A stretch of DNA of 64,000 nt from Flavobacteriaceae bacterium GSB9 (GCA_022749295.1 CP062007.1:1488001-1552000), one strand, 5' to 3'. Shown: positions 18,581 through 26,905, numbered from the stretch's first letter. Notes: generated by a model not told the origin, from the sequence alone. Numbers and translations: made by a program.

Positions 18581-19645
18581 ATGAAAAAACATAACTTTAG
18601 CGCAGGACCAAGTATTTTACCACAAGAAGTATTGTTAAAGGCTTCTCAAGCTGTAATGGATTATAACAATTCTGGTTTGTCATTAATCGAAATATCACAC
18701 AGAAGTAAAGATTTTGTTGATATTATGGAAAATGCACGAGCTTTAGTTTTAGAATTGCTAGGCTTAGAAGGCAAAGGCTACAAAGCTTTATTTTTACAGG
18801 GTGGTGCCAGCACACAATTTTTAATGGTGGCCTTAAACTTATTAGAAAAAAGAGCAGGCTATTTAAATTCTGGTTCTTGGGCAGCAAAAGCGATAAAAGA
18901 AGCTAAAATATACGACGATATTTACGAAGTAGGCTCTTCAAAAGATGCCAATTATAACTACATTCCTAAAGGTTATGAAATTCCTGAGGATTACGATTAT
19001 TTCCATTGCACCTCAAACAACACCATTTTTGGTACGCAAATGAAAAGTTTTCCACAAACCAATATCCCGATGGTTTGTGATATGAGTAGCGATATTTTTT
19101 CTCGCTCTTTAGATTTTTCACAATTCGGATTAATCTACGCAGGAGCACAAAAAAACATGGGCCCAGCTGGGACAACCTTAGTAGTAGTCAAAGAAGATAT
19201 TTTAGGTAAAGTATCTCGTAAAATCCCTTCAATGATGGATTACAAAGTTCACATTGACAAAGGCAGTATGTTTAATACGCCTCCTGTATTCCCAATATAC
19301 ACCTCTATGTTAACTCTAGAGTGGTTAAAAGCCCTAGGAGGCATAGAAGCTATTGAAAAAGAAAACGAAAAGAAAGCACGTTTAATGTATTCTGAAATAG
19401 ACTTAAACCCTTTATTCAAGGGATTTGCTGTTAAAGAAGACCGCTCAAACATGAACGCCACTTTCAACCTTACAAACGACAACTTAAAAGACACCTTTGA
19501 AACCATGCTAAAAGAAGCTGGAATTAGTGGTGTAAACGGTCACCGAAGTGTTGGAGGGTACAGAGCGTCCATGTACAACGCCATGTCTATCGACAGCGTA
19601 AAAGTGTTGGTAGAAGTTATGAGCGAATTAGAAAGTAAAGCATAA
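18581..19645 (+). CDS. serC: 3-Phosphoserine/phosphohydroxythreonine transaminase
   Basis: A 354-residue class V PLP aminotransferase that converts 3-phosphohydroxypyruvate to phosphoserine in the serine pathway. The N-terminal KKHNFSAGPSILPQEVL is the family signature. The PLP lysine lies in IYAGAQKNMGPAG near residue 193, and the C-terminal GVNGHRSVGGYRASMYNA binds the phosphate of the substrate. A CAACTTTG sequence at 18550-18557 may be a degenerate -7 element. It is followed by serA 70 bases downstream on the same strand. serB is not in the window. Confidence 0.97.
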   Translation: MKKHNFSAGPSILPQEVLLKASQAVMDYNNSGLSLIEISHRSKDFVDIMENARALVLELLGLEGKGYKALFLQGGASTQFLMVALNLLEKRAGYLNSGSWAAKAIKEAKIYDDIYEVGSSKDANYNYIPKGYEIPEDYDYFHCTSNNTIFGTQMKSFPQTNIPMVCDMSSDIFSRSLDFSQFGLIYAGAQKNMGPAGTTLVVVKEDILGKVSRKIPSMMDYKVHIDKGSMFNTPPVFPIYTSMLTLEWLKALGGIEAIEKENEKKARLMYSEIDLNPLFKGFAVKEDRSNMNATFNLTNDNLKDTFETMLKEAGISGVNGHRSVGGYRASMYNAMSIDSVKVLVEVMSELESKA

Positions 19646-19715
19646 ACCAATCAGCTTTTTTATTTCCATAATATTGGAAATCCAATTAAAGCCAACTATA
19701 AATTATAAAATTTCA

Positions 19716-20666
19716 ATGAAAGTATTAGCAAACGACGGTATTTCTCAAAGCGGAATTGAAGCTTTAGAAAAAGGCGGTTATGAGGTTATCACCACAACCG
19801 TAGCCCAAGAACAATTAATAAACTACATTAACGAAAACGACATTGCCGTTTTATTGGTACGTAGTGCAACCACCGTACGTAAAGACTTAATTGACGCTTG
19901 TCCAGGATTAAAAATTATTGGTCGTGGCGGTGTTGGAATGGATAATATTGATGTTGAATATGCCCGCGAGAAAGGCTTACACGTAATTAATACACCTGCG
20001 GCATCTTCGCACTCTGTAGCCGAATTGGTATTTGGTCATTTTTATGGCTTGGCGCGTTTTTTACACAACGCCAACCGAGAAATGCCACTTGAGGGCGACA
20101 GCAACTTTAAAGGCCTAAAAAAGGCGTACGCTAAAGGAACTGAATTAAAAGGAAAAACTTTAGGTGTTCTTGGTTTTGGCCGAATTGGTCAAGCTACTGC
20201 TAAAGTAGCATTAGGTGCTGGAATGAAAGTTGTAGCCTTTGATCCTTTTTTAGAAAAAGCTAATTTAGAATTAGAGTTCTTTGACGGGCAAAAAGTAAAC
20301 TTCAACATCGAAACCATCTCTAAAGAAGAGGTTTTAAAACAATCAGATTTCATTACATTACACGTACCTGCTCAAAAAGATTATGTGATTGACGAAGCTG
20401 AATTCAATATGATGAAAGACGGCGTTATTTTGGCAAATGCAGCACGTGGCGGCGTAATCAACGAAGTTGCTTTAGTAAAAGCTATTGAAAGCGGAAAAGT
20501 AGCTAGAGCAGCATTAGATGTTTTTGAAAAAGAACCAAAACCAGAAATGCAATTGTTAATGAACCCAGCTTTATCTCTTACACCGCACACTGGAGCGGCA
20601 ACCAATGAAGCACAAGATAGAATTGGAGTAGAATTAGCGTCTCAAATTATTGATATCCTTGGGTAA
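19716..20666 (+). CDS. serA: D-3-phosphoglycerate dehydrogenase
   Basis: Encodes 316 residues from the ATG at 19716 (MKVLANDGISQSG); a TTG 14 codons upstream gives an unlikely extension. It catalyses the first step of serine synthesis, oxidation of 3-phosphoglycerate. The NAD-binding loop is GVLGFGRIGQAT near residue 153. The catalytic Arg, Glu and His lie in ANAARGGVINE, DVFEKEPKP and LTPHTGAATNEAQ. This is the short form of the enzyme, without the C-terminal ACT or ASB regulatory domains, so allosteric inhibition by serine through an ACT domain is not expected. It forms a two-gene serine unit with serC, closed by a strong terminator at 20725-20754. Confidence 0.92.
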   Translation: MKVLANDGISQSGIEALEKGGYEVITTTVAQEQLINYINENDIAVLLVRSATTVRKDLIDACPGLKIIGRGGVGMDNIDVEYAREKGLHVINTPAASSHSVAELVFGHFYGLARFLHNANREMPLEGDSNFKGLKKAYAKGTELKGKTLGVLGFGRIGQATAKVALGAGMKVVAFDPFLEKANLELEFFDGQKVNFNIETISKEEVLKQSDFITLHVPAQKDYVIDEAEFNMMKDGVILANAARGGVINEVALVKAIESGKVARAALDVFEKEPKPEMQLLMNPALSLTPHTGAATNEAQDRIGVELASQIIDILG

Positions 20667-20724
20667 AACCACATAGCCTTTCAACGGTTTTTTATCATAA
20701 ATGTGACGAAAATGTTATAAATGA

Positions 20725-20754
20725 GTCCTAACTTTAGATGTTAGGACTTTTTTT
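20725..20754 (+). terminator. Intrinsic terminator of serC-serA
   Basis: A perfect 8-bp stem, GTCCTAAC (20725-20732) with GTTAGGAC (20740-20747), has a 7-base loop and is followed by seven T. It lies 60 bases after the serA stop. Confidence 0.9.
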
Positions 20755-20798
20755 GTACATTAAACATCCTATATTTTAACATAATAAAAACACATAAC

Positions 20799-21440
20799 AT
20801 GTCTGGAATTTTAGATTTATTAAACAGCGACCTAGGAAAAACCATCGTTAACGGTGTGGCAGGACAAACCAATCAGCCTCAAAATAAAACACAAGATGTA
20901 TTGACGATGGCCTTGCCTGTTTTAATGCAGGCCATGAAACGTAATGCTTCTACGCCTCAAGGAGCCGAAGGCCTAATGAGTGCCTTAAACAGCAAGCATG
21001 ACGGTAGTATTTTAGATAACTTAGGCGGATTATTTAGTGGTGGCGTTGACGATAATGTAATGAACGATGGAAGCAAAATTCTTGGACACGTTTTAGGAAA
21101 CAAACAACCCAGAGTAGAGCAAGCTTTAGGTGCTAAAGCCGGTATGGATTCTGGGTCTGTAGCACAAATACTAAAAGTAGCCGCACCTATTTTAATGGGA
21201 GTTTTGGGTAAGGAAACCAGGCAAAACAACGTGAGCAGTCAAAGTGGCATTGAAGGTTTCCTCGGTGGATTAATACAAGGAAACTCCCCAAAACAAGAGC
21301 AAAGTTTCTTAGAATCTATTCTTGATGCCGACGGCGATGGCAGCGTAGTTGATGATGTAGCCGGTATGGTTTTGGGCGGTAACAAAAAGAAAGGTGGCCT
21401 TGGCGGCCTGTTAGGCGGGCTTTTTGGAGGAAATAAATAA
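20799..21440 (+). CDS. DUF937 domain protein
   Basis: A 213-residue cytoplasmic protein without signal peptide. Residues about 1-145 match the DUF937 family: MSGILDLLNSDLGKTIV, then two similar helical blocks with LTMALPVLMQAMKRN and LKVAAPILMGVLGK. This alternating helical repeat resembles YidB-type proteins of unknown function. Between the blocks is a Gly-rich segment, and the C-terminus is extremely Gly/Lys rich (KKGGLGGLLGGLFGGNK). A DADGDGSVVDDVAG motif near residue 177 resembles an EF-hand-like or dockerin-like calcium loop; this is only a suggestion. It stands alone between two terminators. Confidence 0.85.
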   Translation: MSGILDLLNSDLGKTIVNGVAGQTNQPQNKTQDVLTMALPVLMQAMKRNASTPQGAEGLMSALNSKHDGSILDNLGGLFSGGVDDNVMNDGSKILGHVLGNKQPRVEQALGAKAGMDSGSVAQILKVAAPILMGVLGKETRQNNVSSQSGIEGFLGGLIQGNSPKQEQSFLESILDADGDGSVVDDVAGMVLGGNKKKGGLGGLLGGLFGGNK

Positions 21441-21465
21441 GTTGTTTTAAATTTTATAAACAAAA

Positions 21466-21494
21466 GGCGTTAAGTAATCACTTAGCGCTTTTTT
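21466..21494 (+). terminator. Intrinsic terminator of the DUF937 gene
   Basis: GCGTTAAGT (21467-21475) pairs with ACTTAGCGC (21480-21488) with one G-U pair and a four-base loop, followed by six T. It lies 26 bases after the stop codon. Confidence 0.85.
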
Positions 21495-21619
21495 GTTAAA
21501 AACCCTTAAAACCAACACCTTAAAGTATAGTTTTCGTAAATTTATTTGGTGTACTAAATATTCACTAAACGAAAACAGTAGTTCACTCATTTTAGCTATA
21601 AAAGCAAATTTATCCGCTT

Positions 21620-21627
21620 TACTTTTG
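21620..21627 (+). promoter_or_regulatory. -7 element upstream of DUF6146 gene
   Basis: TACTTTTG matches TAnnTTTG and lies 27 bases before the ATG at 21655. No TTG is found at the -33 position. Confidence 0.4.
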
Positions 21628-21654
21628 AAGAAATCACTATAACTAAAAAAACTT

Positions 21655-22095
21655 ATGAAAAAGCTAATTTACATATTATTCCTTTCGGTAATTGTATTGA
21701 ATTGCAATACCTCAAAGCAAACTACCCAAGCCAACAAAGATGAACGTTTAGAGAGCTTAAAAAAGAACGACACCGTTGTAATTTCAAGTGACGAAACGGA
21801 ATATGAAATTATCATCATCGAACCCGGATTTAATTTTTGGTTAGCTAGCCAAGCACGGCCAGAAGGCTTTTATACACAAACTTTTTTAGAAAACCGCAAC
21901 TATCAATATGTGCTTGAGTGGAACAACCGGGTGCTTCAACCACAACGTTACAATCCTAATTTATATGAAATGCAAATTGATTACCAACAGGGCATCGACT
22001 ACGGCTACGAGGTTAACTACAAGCTATACAATTACTTCATTTATTTCCAGTTAACCTATAAACAAAGATTAGGCCCTTGGGTTCCCCGTATTTAA
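21655..22095 (+). CDS. DUF6146 family lipoprotein
   Basis: A 146-residue protein with a lipoprotein signal: MKKLIYILFLSVIVLNC, with the lipobox cysteine at residue 17. The mature part has the block that I recognise as DUF6146: EYEIIIIEPGFNFWLASQARPEG near residue 50, then FLENRNYQYVLEWNNRV and QPQRYNPNLYEMQIDY, ending KQRLGPWVPRI. The function is unknown. A periplasmic or outer-membrane location is inferred from the signal. It is followed 37 bases later by the DUF6787 gene on the same strand. Confidence 0.85.
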   Translation: MKKLIYILFLSVIVLNCNTSKQTTQANKDERLESLKKNDTVVISSDETEYEIIIIEPGFNFWLASQARPEGFYTQTFLENRNYQYVLEWNNRVLQPQRYNPNLYEMQIDYQQGIDYGYEVNYKLYNYFIYFQLTYKQRLGPWVPRI

Positions 22096-22132
22096 AATCC
22101 TTTTCATTATTTTTGTATTCAAACTGCATATT

Positions 22133-22435
22133 TTGGAAAAATTAAAAGCACGTTGGAACATAGAACATAATTGGCAAATCGCTGTTATTTTACTTGTATT
22201 TGCCATAACAGGTTCTACGGCTTCCTTTATTGGCAAACCTATTTTAAGTTTTTTGAATATCTCAACCGAGAGTTTAGGTGTTTTTGGCTATTGGGCTATT
22301 CGAATAGTTTTATTATTCATCATGTACCAATTTTTATTGGTGTGCTTTGGTTGGCTTTTTGGACAACATAAATTCTTTTGGAATTTCGAAAAAAAGATGC
22401 TTTGCAGAATTGGCTTAAAACGTTTTGTCGATTAA
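22133..22435 (+). CDS. DUF6787 family membrane protein
   Basis: A 100-residue membrane protein with three hydrophobic segments (about 14-32, 46-65 and 66-80). It starts LKARWNIEHNWQIAVILLVFAITGSTA and ends FFWNFEKKMLCRIGL, a pattern I associate with DUF6787 in Flavobacteriaceae. No ATG precedes the conserved N-terminus, so translation must begin at TTG 22133. Its stop codon (22433-22435) directly abuts the TTG start of the next gene, which implies translational coupling. The function is unknown. Confidence 0.75.
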   Translation: MEKLKARWNIEHNWQIAVILLVFAITGSTASFIGKPILSFLNISTESLGVFGYWAIRIVLLFIMYQFLLVCFGWLFGQHKFFWNFEKKMLCRIGLKRFVD

Positions 22436-22768
22436 TTGAGTGAACTAAAAAAGCATATCATTTTTAGAGTATTTGCGCTTTTACTCGTAACCATTTTAAT
22501 GTTACCGGCTGCGATTAAAGCCGTGCATATATTCGAACACCACAATCATAAAGTTTGTCTTGGCGATACATCTACGCATATTCACCAAGTGGATTTAGAT
22601 TGTGAATTCCAGAAATTTCAATTGAACCAAAACTTTACAATATTTCAAGAACATATTGACATTTACTCACCACAAGAAACACCTTTAAAAACTGTTTCTC
22701 AATATTTCTTTATAAGCGAATATCAGCGCTTACCCTTTTCTCTTAGAGGCCCTCCTGCCTTAATTTAA
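22436..22768 (+). CDS. Small His-rich exported protein upstream of metal receptor
   Basis: 110 residues, starting at TTG 22436 immediately after the preceding stop. The N-terminus is a signal peptide or membrane anchor (FRVFALLLVTILMLPAAIKAV). The mature part begins with FEHHNHKVC, then HIHQVDLDCEFQKF, giving seven histidines and two cysteines in about 35 residues, which is suitable for transition-metal binding. It ends in SLRGPPALI; as I recall, similar endings occur in small proteins encoded next to metal-related TonB receptors in flavobacteria. It lies 134 bases before a TonB-dependent receptor with its own His-rich loop, so a role in zinc or copper handling is inferred. It could be a periplasmic metal chaperone or sensor. 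Confidence 0.65.
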   Translation: MSELKKHIIFRVFALLLVTILMLPAAIKAVHIFEHHNHKVCLGDTSTHIHQVDLDCEFQKFQLNQNFTIFQEHIDIYSPQETPLKTVSQYFFISEYQRLPFSLRGPPALI

Positions 22769-22902
22769 TAGTAATGAAGCCGAAGTAAACTTCGACAAAA
22801 ACACATGATCTCTAATAACAATTATGCTTATTGAGTCCTTTAAACTATTGAAACCTCTTTTCTATAGAGGATTCATCACTATTATTAAATTTAAATACCT
22901 AT

Positions 22903-25155
22903 ATGAAATTAATCATAAAGGCATTGCTGTTTTTAGCAATCGCCAATCTATACGGCCAAAACACAATACAAGGCACTATAAAAGATACCGAAAACAATAA
23001 TCCTTTGGTCTTTGTAAACGTTTATATTTCGGATCTTGAAAAGGGAACCACCACCAACGACGATGGTTTTTTTACAATAGATAACCTACCGTCTGGCAAC
23101 CATAATTTGGTCGTTTCAATTATGGGATATGAAACAAAATCCCTTAAAATAAGCCTACCACTAACACACGAGCTAAACATTGACTTAACACCGTCTGCGA
23201 TTGAAATGGAAAGTGTTATCATATCTACCCCGTTCCATAAACTACAGAGCGAAAACGTTATGAAAGTAGAACAAAAATCGGTTGAAGATTTACAGGCTAG
23301 CGGCGCTACCACTTTAGCCGAAGGCATCACCAATATTGCAGGTGTTGAAAGTGTTACTACGGGTTTAGGTATTGGTAAACCAGTTATTCGCGGGTTGAGT
23401 TCTAACCGAGTTTTGGTCTATACCCAAGGCGTTCGATTAGAAAACCAACAATACGGCGATGAGCACGGATTGGGCGTGAGCGCGTCGGGTATTGAAAGTG
23501 TTGAGGTCATCAAAGGACCGGCATCACTGCTTTATGGTAGCGATGCTCTGGGCGGTGTTTTGTATTTAAACCCAGAGCGTTTTGCCAGTAACAATTCTAC
23601 TGCTGCAGATATGAGCACCAACTATTTTAGCAATACGGAGGGCCTTAGTACGAATGCTGGCTATAAAGCTTCTGAGGGCACATTTAAATTCTTATTTAGA
23701 GGAAGCTTTACGGAACATGCCGATTATAATACAAAAGACTACAGAGTAACAAATACCCGCTTTAAGGAACAAGATTTTAAGGCTGGTATGGGTTACCAGA
23801 TTAGCAGTTTTAAAACCGAATTGCGCTATAACCTCAACCACTCAAAATTAGGAATACCCGAAGAGACTGGCGAGCAGTCCTTACTTAAAAGTCCGCTTCT
23901 GCCCTATCAAGATATCAACAACCACGTATTCAGTTCAAAATCCACCTTCTTTTTTAACAATTCAAAATTAGATGTTAATCTAGGTTATATTTATAACGAT
24001 AGAAAAGAGTTTGAAGACCATCACCATCATGAAGAAGAACATGACGAAGCTGAGCATGAGGAAGAAAATCACAACCTTGAAGAGGATGAAGGACATGAAG
24101 AAGAATTGGAAGCCGCACTGCACATGAAGCTAGCAACAGCCAACTACGATGTTAGATACCATTTACCGGAGTTGGGCAAGTTTGAAACTATTGTTGGTGT
24201 TCAGGGTATGCACCAAACCAATTCGAACTACGGTGAAGAGCAATTAATTCCGGATGCCACGACTAATGATTTTGGAGTATTAGCTACCTCGCACATCCAT
24301 TTTAAAAAAGCCGATGTGCAAATGGGAGCACGGTTTGACAACCGCAGGATAGATGTAGTTAACGGGATCAACAAAAACTTCAACAGCTTCAATGGTGCTT
24401 TAGGACTTAAAACCAATATTTTCAACAACATCACGGCACGAATTAATTTAGCCACTGGTTTTAGAGCGCCTAATTTATCGGAATTGACTTCTGATGGTTC
24501 GCACGAAGGCACAAACCGATACGAAATTGGAAATTCAGACTTAAAAAGCGAACAAAACTTTCAAACCGATGTGGCCTTAGAATACAAAAATGAGCACATC
24601 GAAATTTTTGCCAACGTGTTTTACAACGTGATTAGCAACTACATCTTTTTGTCGCCCAACGGAGCATTTATAGATGAAGACCCTGTATTTTTATATCTGC
24701 AGGATAATGCCAAATTGTACGGTGGGGAATTCGGATTCCACCTACACCCGCACCCATTAGATTGGCTACATTTTGAAAGTAGTTTTGAAACTGTAACCGG
24801 AAAACAAGATACGGGCAACACGTACTTACCCCTAATCCCAGCCAACCAATTGAGCAATGTTGTTCGGGTTGAATTCAACAACGATTGGTTTAAAAAAGGC
24901 TATGCCTTTGTGAAATTAAAAACAGCCTTCGAACAAAATAACATTAGTGCTTTTGAAACACCTACAGACGGTTACAGCCTGTTGAGTGCTGGAATTGGAG
25001 GAAGCGCCATGCTATTTAAAAACGAACTCAATATCAAACTTTCGGGTAACAACCTTACCAACAAAACCTATATTAATCACCTATCGCGATTAAAACCCGA
25101 TAGCATTTTTAACATGGGCAGAAACTTAACTATTGGTGTTACCTATCACTTATAA
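22903..25155 (+). CDS. TonB-dependent receptor with His-rich loop (ZnuD-like)
   Basis: A 750-residue outer-membrane receptor. The signal peptide ends near LYGQ (residue 19). A CarboxypepD_reg-like domain covers about 22-105, followed by a plug domain at about 115-225 (TLAEGITNIAGVESV, IRGLSSNRVLVYTQGVRLENQQYGDEHG in two blocks, GPASLLYGSDALGGVL) and a 22-strand-type barrel. The last residues, TIGVTYHL, fit a barrel end. At residues about 372-408 an extracellular loop is packed with His, Glu and Asp (HHHHEEEHDEAEHEEENH). This arrangement is characteristic of ZnuD-type zinc receptors, which use such a loop to capture Zn(II). Zinc uptake is therefore likely, though nickel or copper cannot be excluded. 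The His-rich exported protein upstream supports a metal role. Confidence 0.88.
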   Translation: MKLIIKALLFLAIANLYGQNTIQGTIKDTENNNPLVFVNVYISDLEKGTTTNDDGFFTIDNLPSGNHNLVVSIMGYETKSLKISLPLTHELNIDLTPSAIEMESVIISTPFHKLQSENVMKVEQKSVEDLQASGATTLAEGITNIAGVESVTTGLGIGKPVIRGLSSNRVLVYTQGVRLENQQYGDEHGLGVSASGIESVEVIKGPASLLYGSDALGGVLYLNPERFASNNSTAADMSTNYFSNTEGLSTNAGYKASEGTFKFLFRGSFTEHADYNTKDYRVTNTRFKEQDFKAGMGYQISSFKTELRYNLNHSKLGIPEETGEQSLLKSPLLPYQDINNHVFSSKSTFFFNNSKLDVNLGYIYNDRKEFEDHHHHEEEHDEAEHEEENHNLEEDEGHEEELEAALHMKLATANYDVRYHLPELGKFETIVGVQGMHQTNSNYGEEQLIPDATTNDFGVLATSHIHFKKADVQMGARFDNRRIDVVNGINKNFNSFNGALGLKTNIFNNITARINLATGFRAPNLSELTSDGSHEGTNRYEIGNSDLKSEQNFQTDVALEYKNEHIEIFANVFYNVISNYIFLSPNGAFIDEDPVFLYLQDNAKLYGGEFGFHLHPHPLDWLHFESSFETVTGKQDTGNTYLPLIPANQLSNVVRVEFNNDWFKKGYAFVKLKTAFEQNNISAFETPTDGYSLLSAGIGGSAMLFKNELNIKLSGNNLTNKTYINHLSRLKPDSIFNMGRNLTIGVTYHL

Positions 25156-25160
25156 TATTT

Positions 25161-25318
25161 AAAAGTGGCTGTTTAAAATCAAAAGGCTATCACGAGAAAT
25201 TTATATCTTAAGGTCTCACAACAACCTATAGCATGGGTTTTTAAAGATTAATTCAACTTACCTCTCTTATGCAACAATCAATTAACTGAGGATGACCATT
25301 TTTTAAACAGTCCCTTTT
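25161..25318. repeat. MITE-like inverted repeat pair
   Basis: An 18-base arm at 25161-25178 (AAAAGTGGCTGTTTAAAA) and its inverted copy at 25301-25318 match at 16 of 18 positions. They enclose about 120 AT-rich bases with no ORF. The size and terminal repeats resemble a short non-autonomous transposable element or an IS remnant. No clear target-site duplication is visible. It starts only a few bases past the receptor stop, so it might also act as a long-range transcript-end structure. Confidence 0.4.
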
Positions 25319-25395
25319 TACATTTGTTTAACATTCAAAACGCTCACATAAAAAGACTTGCTTTAACTGCGATACATTTTTGTTTAATTTTTTAT

Positions 25396-25403
25396 TATAT
25401 TTG
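25396..25403 (+). promoter_or_regulatory. -7 element upstream of CrtW-like gene
   Basis: TATATTTG matches TAnnTTTG and lies 20 bases before the ATG at 25424. No well-placed TTG is seen. Confidence 0.4.
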
Positions 25404-25423
25404 TTAAACAACCAAGTAAAGCT

Positions 25424-26122
25424 ATGCAGCTAAAAAATTTACAAAATATACCTGTTGACCCATTTGGAGCAATCATTGGTTCGCTTCTTATAATATTTTG
25501 GTTTACCAGTCTTTACGTTTTGTTGAAATGGCCTGTAAACTATTCCAATCCCGTTTTATATTTAGCGGTATTTTTTCAAACGCATTTGTACACCGGTTTA
25601 TTTATAACGGCTCATGATGCCATGCATGGTTCGATTTCAAAAAACCGAACGGTTAATAATCTATTAGGCTGGGTAACTTCACTTTTGTTTGCATTCAATT
25701 TTTACGATCGGTTATTGGTTAAGCACCACGAGCACCATAAGTTTGTTGCCACAGATAAAGACCCCGATTATCACGAATCCGGTAAATTTTGGTTGTGGTA
25801 TTGGAGCTTTATTAAACGTTATATAACTTTCAAACAACTCCTTCTTATTACCATTACTTTGCAGTTGTTAAGATTGGCTTTCCCTCTTGAAAATTTAATT
25901 CTCTTTTGGGTGGTGCCTAGTATTTTATCTACGTTTCAATTGTTTTATTTTGGCACATATATTCCGCATAAAGATGGGCACAAACACAACAACAAGCACA
26001 AATCAACAACCCAGAAAAAAAACCATCTCTGGGCTTTTGTGAGCTGCTATTTTTTTGGCTATCACTACGAGCACCACGATGCGCCAGGTGTTCCTTGGTG
26101 GCGTTTATGGCAAATGAAATAG
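25424..26122 (+). CDS. CrtW-like beta-carotene ketolase / fatty acid desaturase family
   Basis: A 232-residue integral membrane di-iron enzyme. Histidine clusters are present in the expected order: ITAHDAMHG near residue 64, VKHHEHHKF near residue 103, YIPHKDGHKH near residue 183, and GYHYEHHDAPGVPWWRLW at the C-terminus. This last motif, together with the short length, points to the CrtW ketolases, which add 4-keto groups to beta-ionone rings of carotenoids (echinenone, canthaxanthin, astaxanthin), rather than to acyl-lipid desaturases, which are longer. No crtB, crtI, crtY or crtZ is adjacent, so the gene is isolated from any carotenoid cluster. Four to five hydrophobic segments are visible. 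Confidence 0.68.
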   Translation: MQLKNLQNIPVDPFGAIIGSLLIIFWFTSLYVLLKWPVNYSNPVLYLAVFFQTHLYTGLFITAHDAMHGSISKNRTVNNLLGWVTSLLFAFNFYDRLLVKHHEHHKFVATDKDPDYHESGKFWLWYWSFIKRYITFKQLLLITITLQLLRLAFPLENLILFWVVPSILSTFQLFYFGTYIPHKDGHKHNNKHKSTTQKKNHLWAFVSCYFFGYHYEHHDAPGVPWWRLWQMK

Positions 26123-26179
26123 TAGAATTTTTAAGTGTTTATCAATATGTATTTGTTACACAACCCAAGTTACTTCAGT

Positions 26180-26210
26180 TTGACTTTGTAAAAAATTTCG
26201 ACTATATTCG
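26180..26210 (+). promoter_or_regulatory. Promoter of module A (shared with 57243-57273)
   Basis: TTG (26180-26182) and TATATTCG (26203-26210) are separated by exactly 20 bases, a good match to the Bacteroidota promoter with TTCG in place of TTTG. The 20-base stretch at 26180-26199 is identical to 57243-57262. Similarity continues past the start site to a CTTAAAGTT motif in both leaders. Confidence 0.6.
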
Positions 26211-26275
26211 TTTAACAGTCGATATAGACCATTATAAAAGTCCATCTCTTAAAGTTGGCTGTAATTTAACAAAAT

Positions 26276-26776
26276 ATGAAAATTCTTATTTTACTATTAA
26301 TTTTTAGCATTTCAATTACTTATTCCCAAACAGCGGAATATGGAAAATTGACTCATAAATCCGAATATGAAATTTATCTAACAAAAACTGGAGATACATT
26401 AAAAGTTGGAGATACTTTGACTATTGGTATTCCTTTATCCGATTTAGGATTCACATACATTTCTCAAGGTGGACAAAGAGTTTCAAATACATTATCGGAC
26501 AAAAAAGTTGTTGTTGACAAGCTGAAAACATACGGAACCAAAAAAAGTGGATATAAAATTTATGCACAATTTAAAGGTTATGGATTACTTCCTGTGTTAA
26601 TTGATTATGACACAGCTCTAGAACTCGGCGAAATCAAAAATCCGAAAATAAAACTAACTAAAGAACAAGCGATTGCTAAATTAAAAGAAGCGAAAGAATT
26701 ATTAGATTTAGGAGTTATACCGCAAGCAGAATATGACAAATTAAAATCTGAATTAACACCGTTAATCCTGAATTAA
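26276..26776 (+). CDS. Exported hypothetical protein with SHOCT-like C-terminus
   Basis: 166 residues. The signal peptide (MKILILLLIFSISITYSQ) is cleaved near residue 18. The middle (about 25-120) is beta-rich with LTKTGDTLKVGDTLTIGIPLS and no family that I recognise. The last 35 residues (KEQAIAKLKEAKELLDLGVI followed by PQAEYDKLKSEL) match the SHOCT short helical domain, usually found at protein ends and thought to mediate oligomerisation. It stands alone between the CrtW-like gene and the guaB terminator, inside the cassette-like module A. Its periplasmic or surface function is unknown. Confidence 0.75.
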   Translation: MKILILLLIFSISITYSQTAEYGKLTHKSEYEIYLTKTGDTLKVGDTLTIGIPLSDLGFTYISQGGQRVSNTLSDKKVVVDKLKTYGTKKSGYKIYAQFKGYGLLPVLIDYDTALELGEIKNPKIKLTKEQAIAKLKEAKELLDLGVIPQAEYDKLKSELTPLILN

Positions 26777-26795
26777 AAAAACTATGCACAACACA

Positions 26796-26905
26796 GTATA
26801 TAAAAAATTGCTGGTTTCAGCTAAACTAAAGTTAGTTGCTCGTTTGCTAGCTTCTGATTTTCCTTCGGAAAATCCTCGCACACAAACACGCAACTTTTCA
26901 TATAC
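26796..26905. repeat. Long imperfect palindrome (attC-like)
   Basis: The outer arms GTATATAAAAAATTGC (26796-26811) and GCAACTTTTCATATAC (26890-26905) pair over 16 positions with two G-U-type exchanges. Inside lie the perfect hairpin GATTTTCC/GGAAAATC (26856-26863 with 26867-26874, loop TTC) and the palindrome AACTAA/TTAGTT (26824-26829 with 26832-26837). The nested, imperfect symmetry and the position just after a stop codon are what attC recombination sites look like, but such a fold could also serve as a transcript end. Confidence 0.6.
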
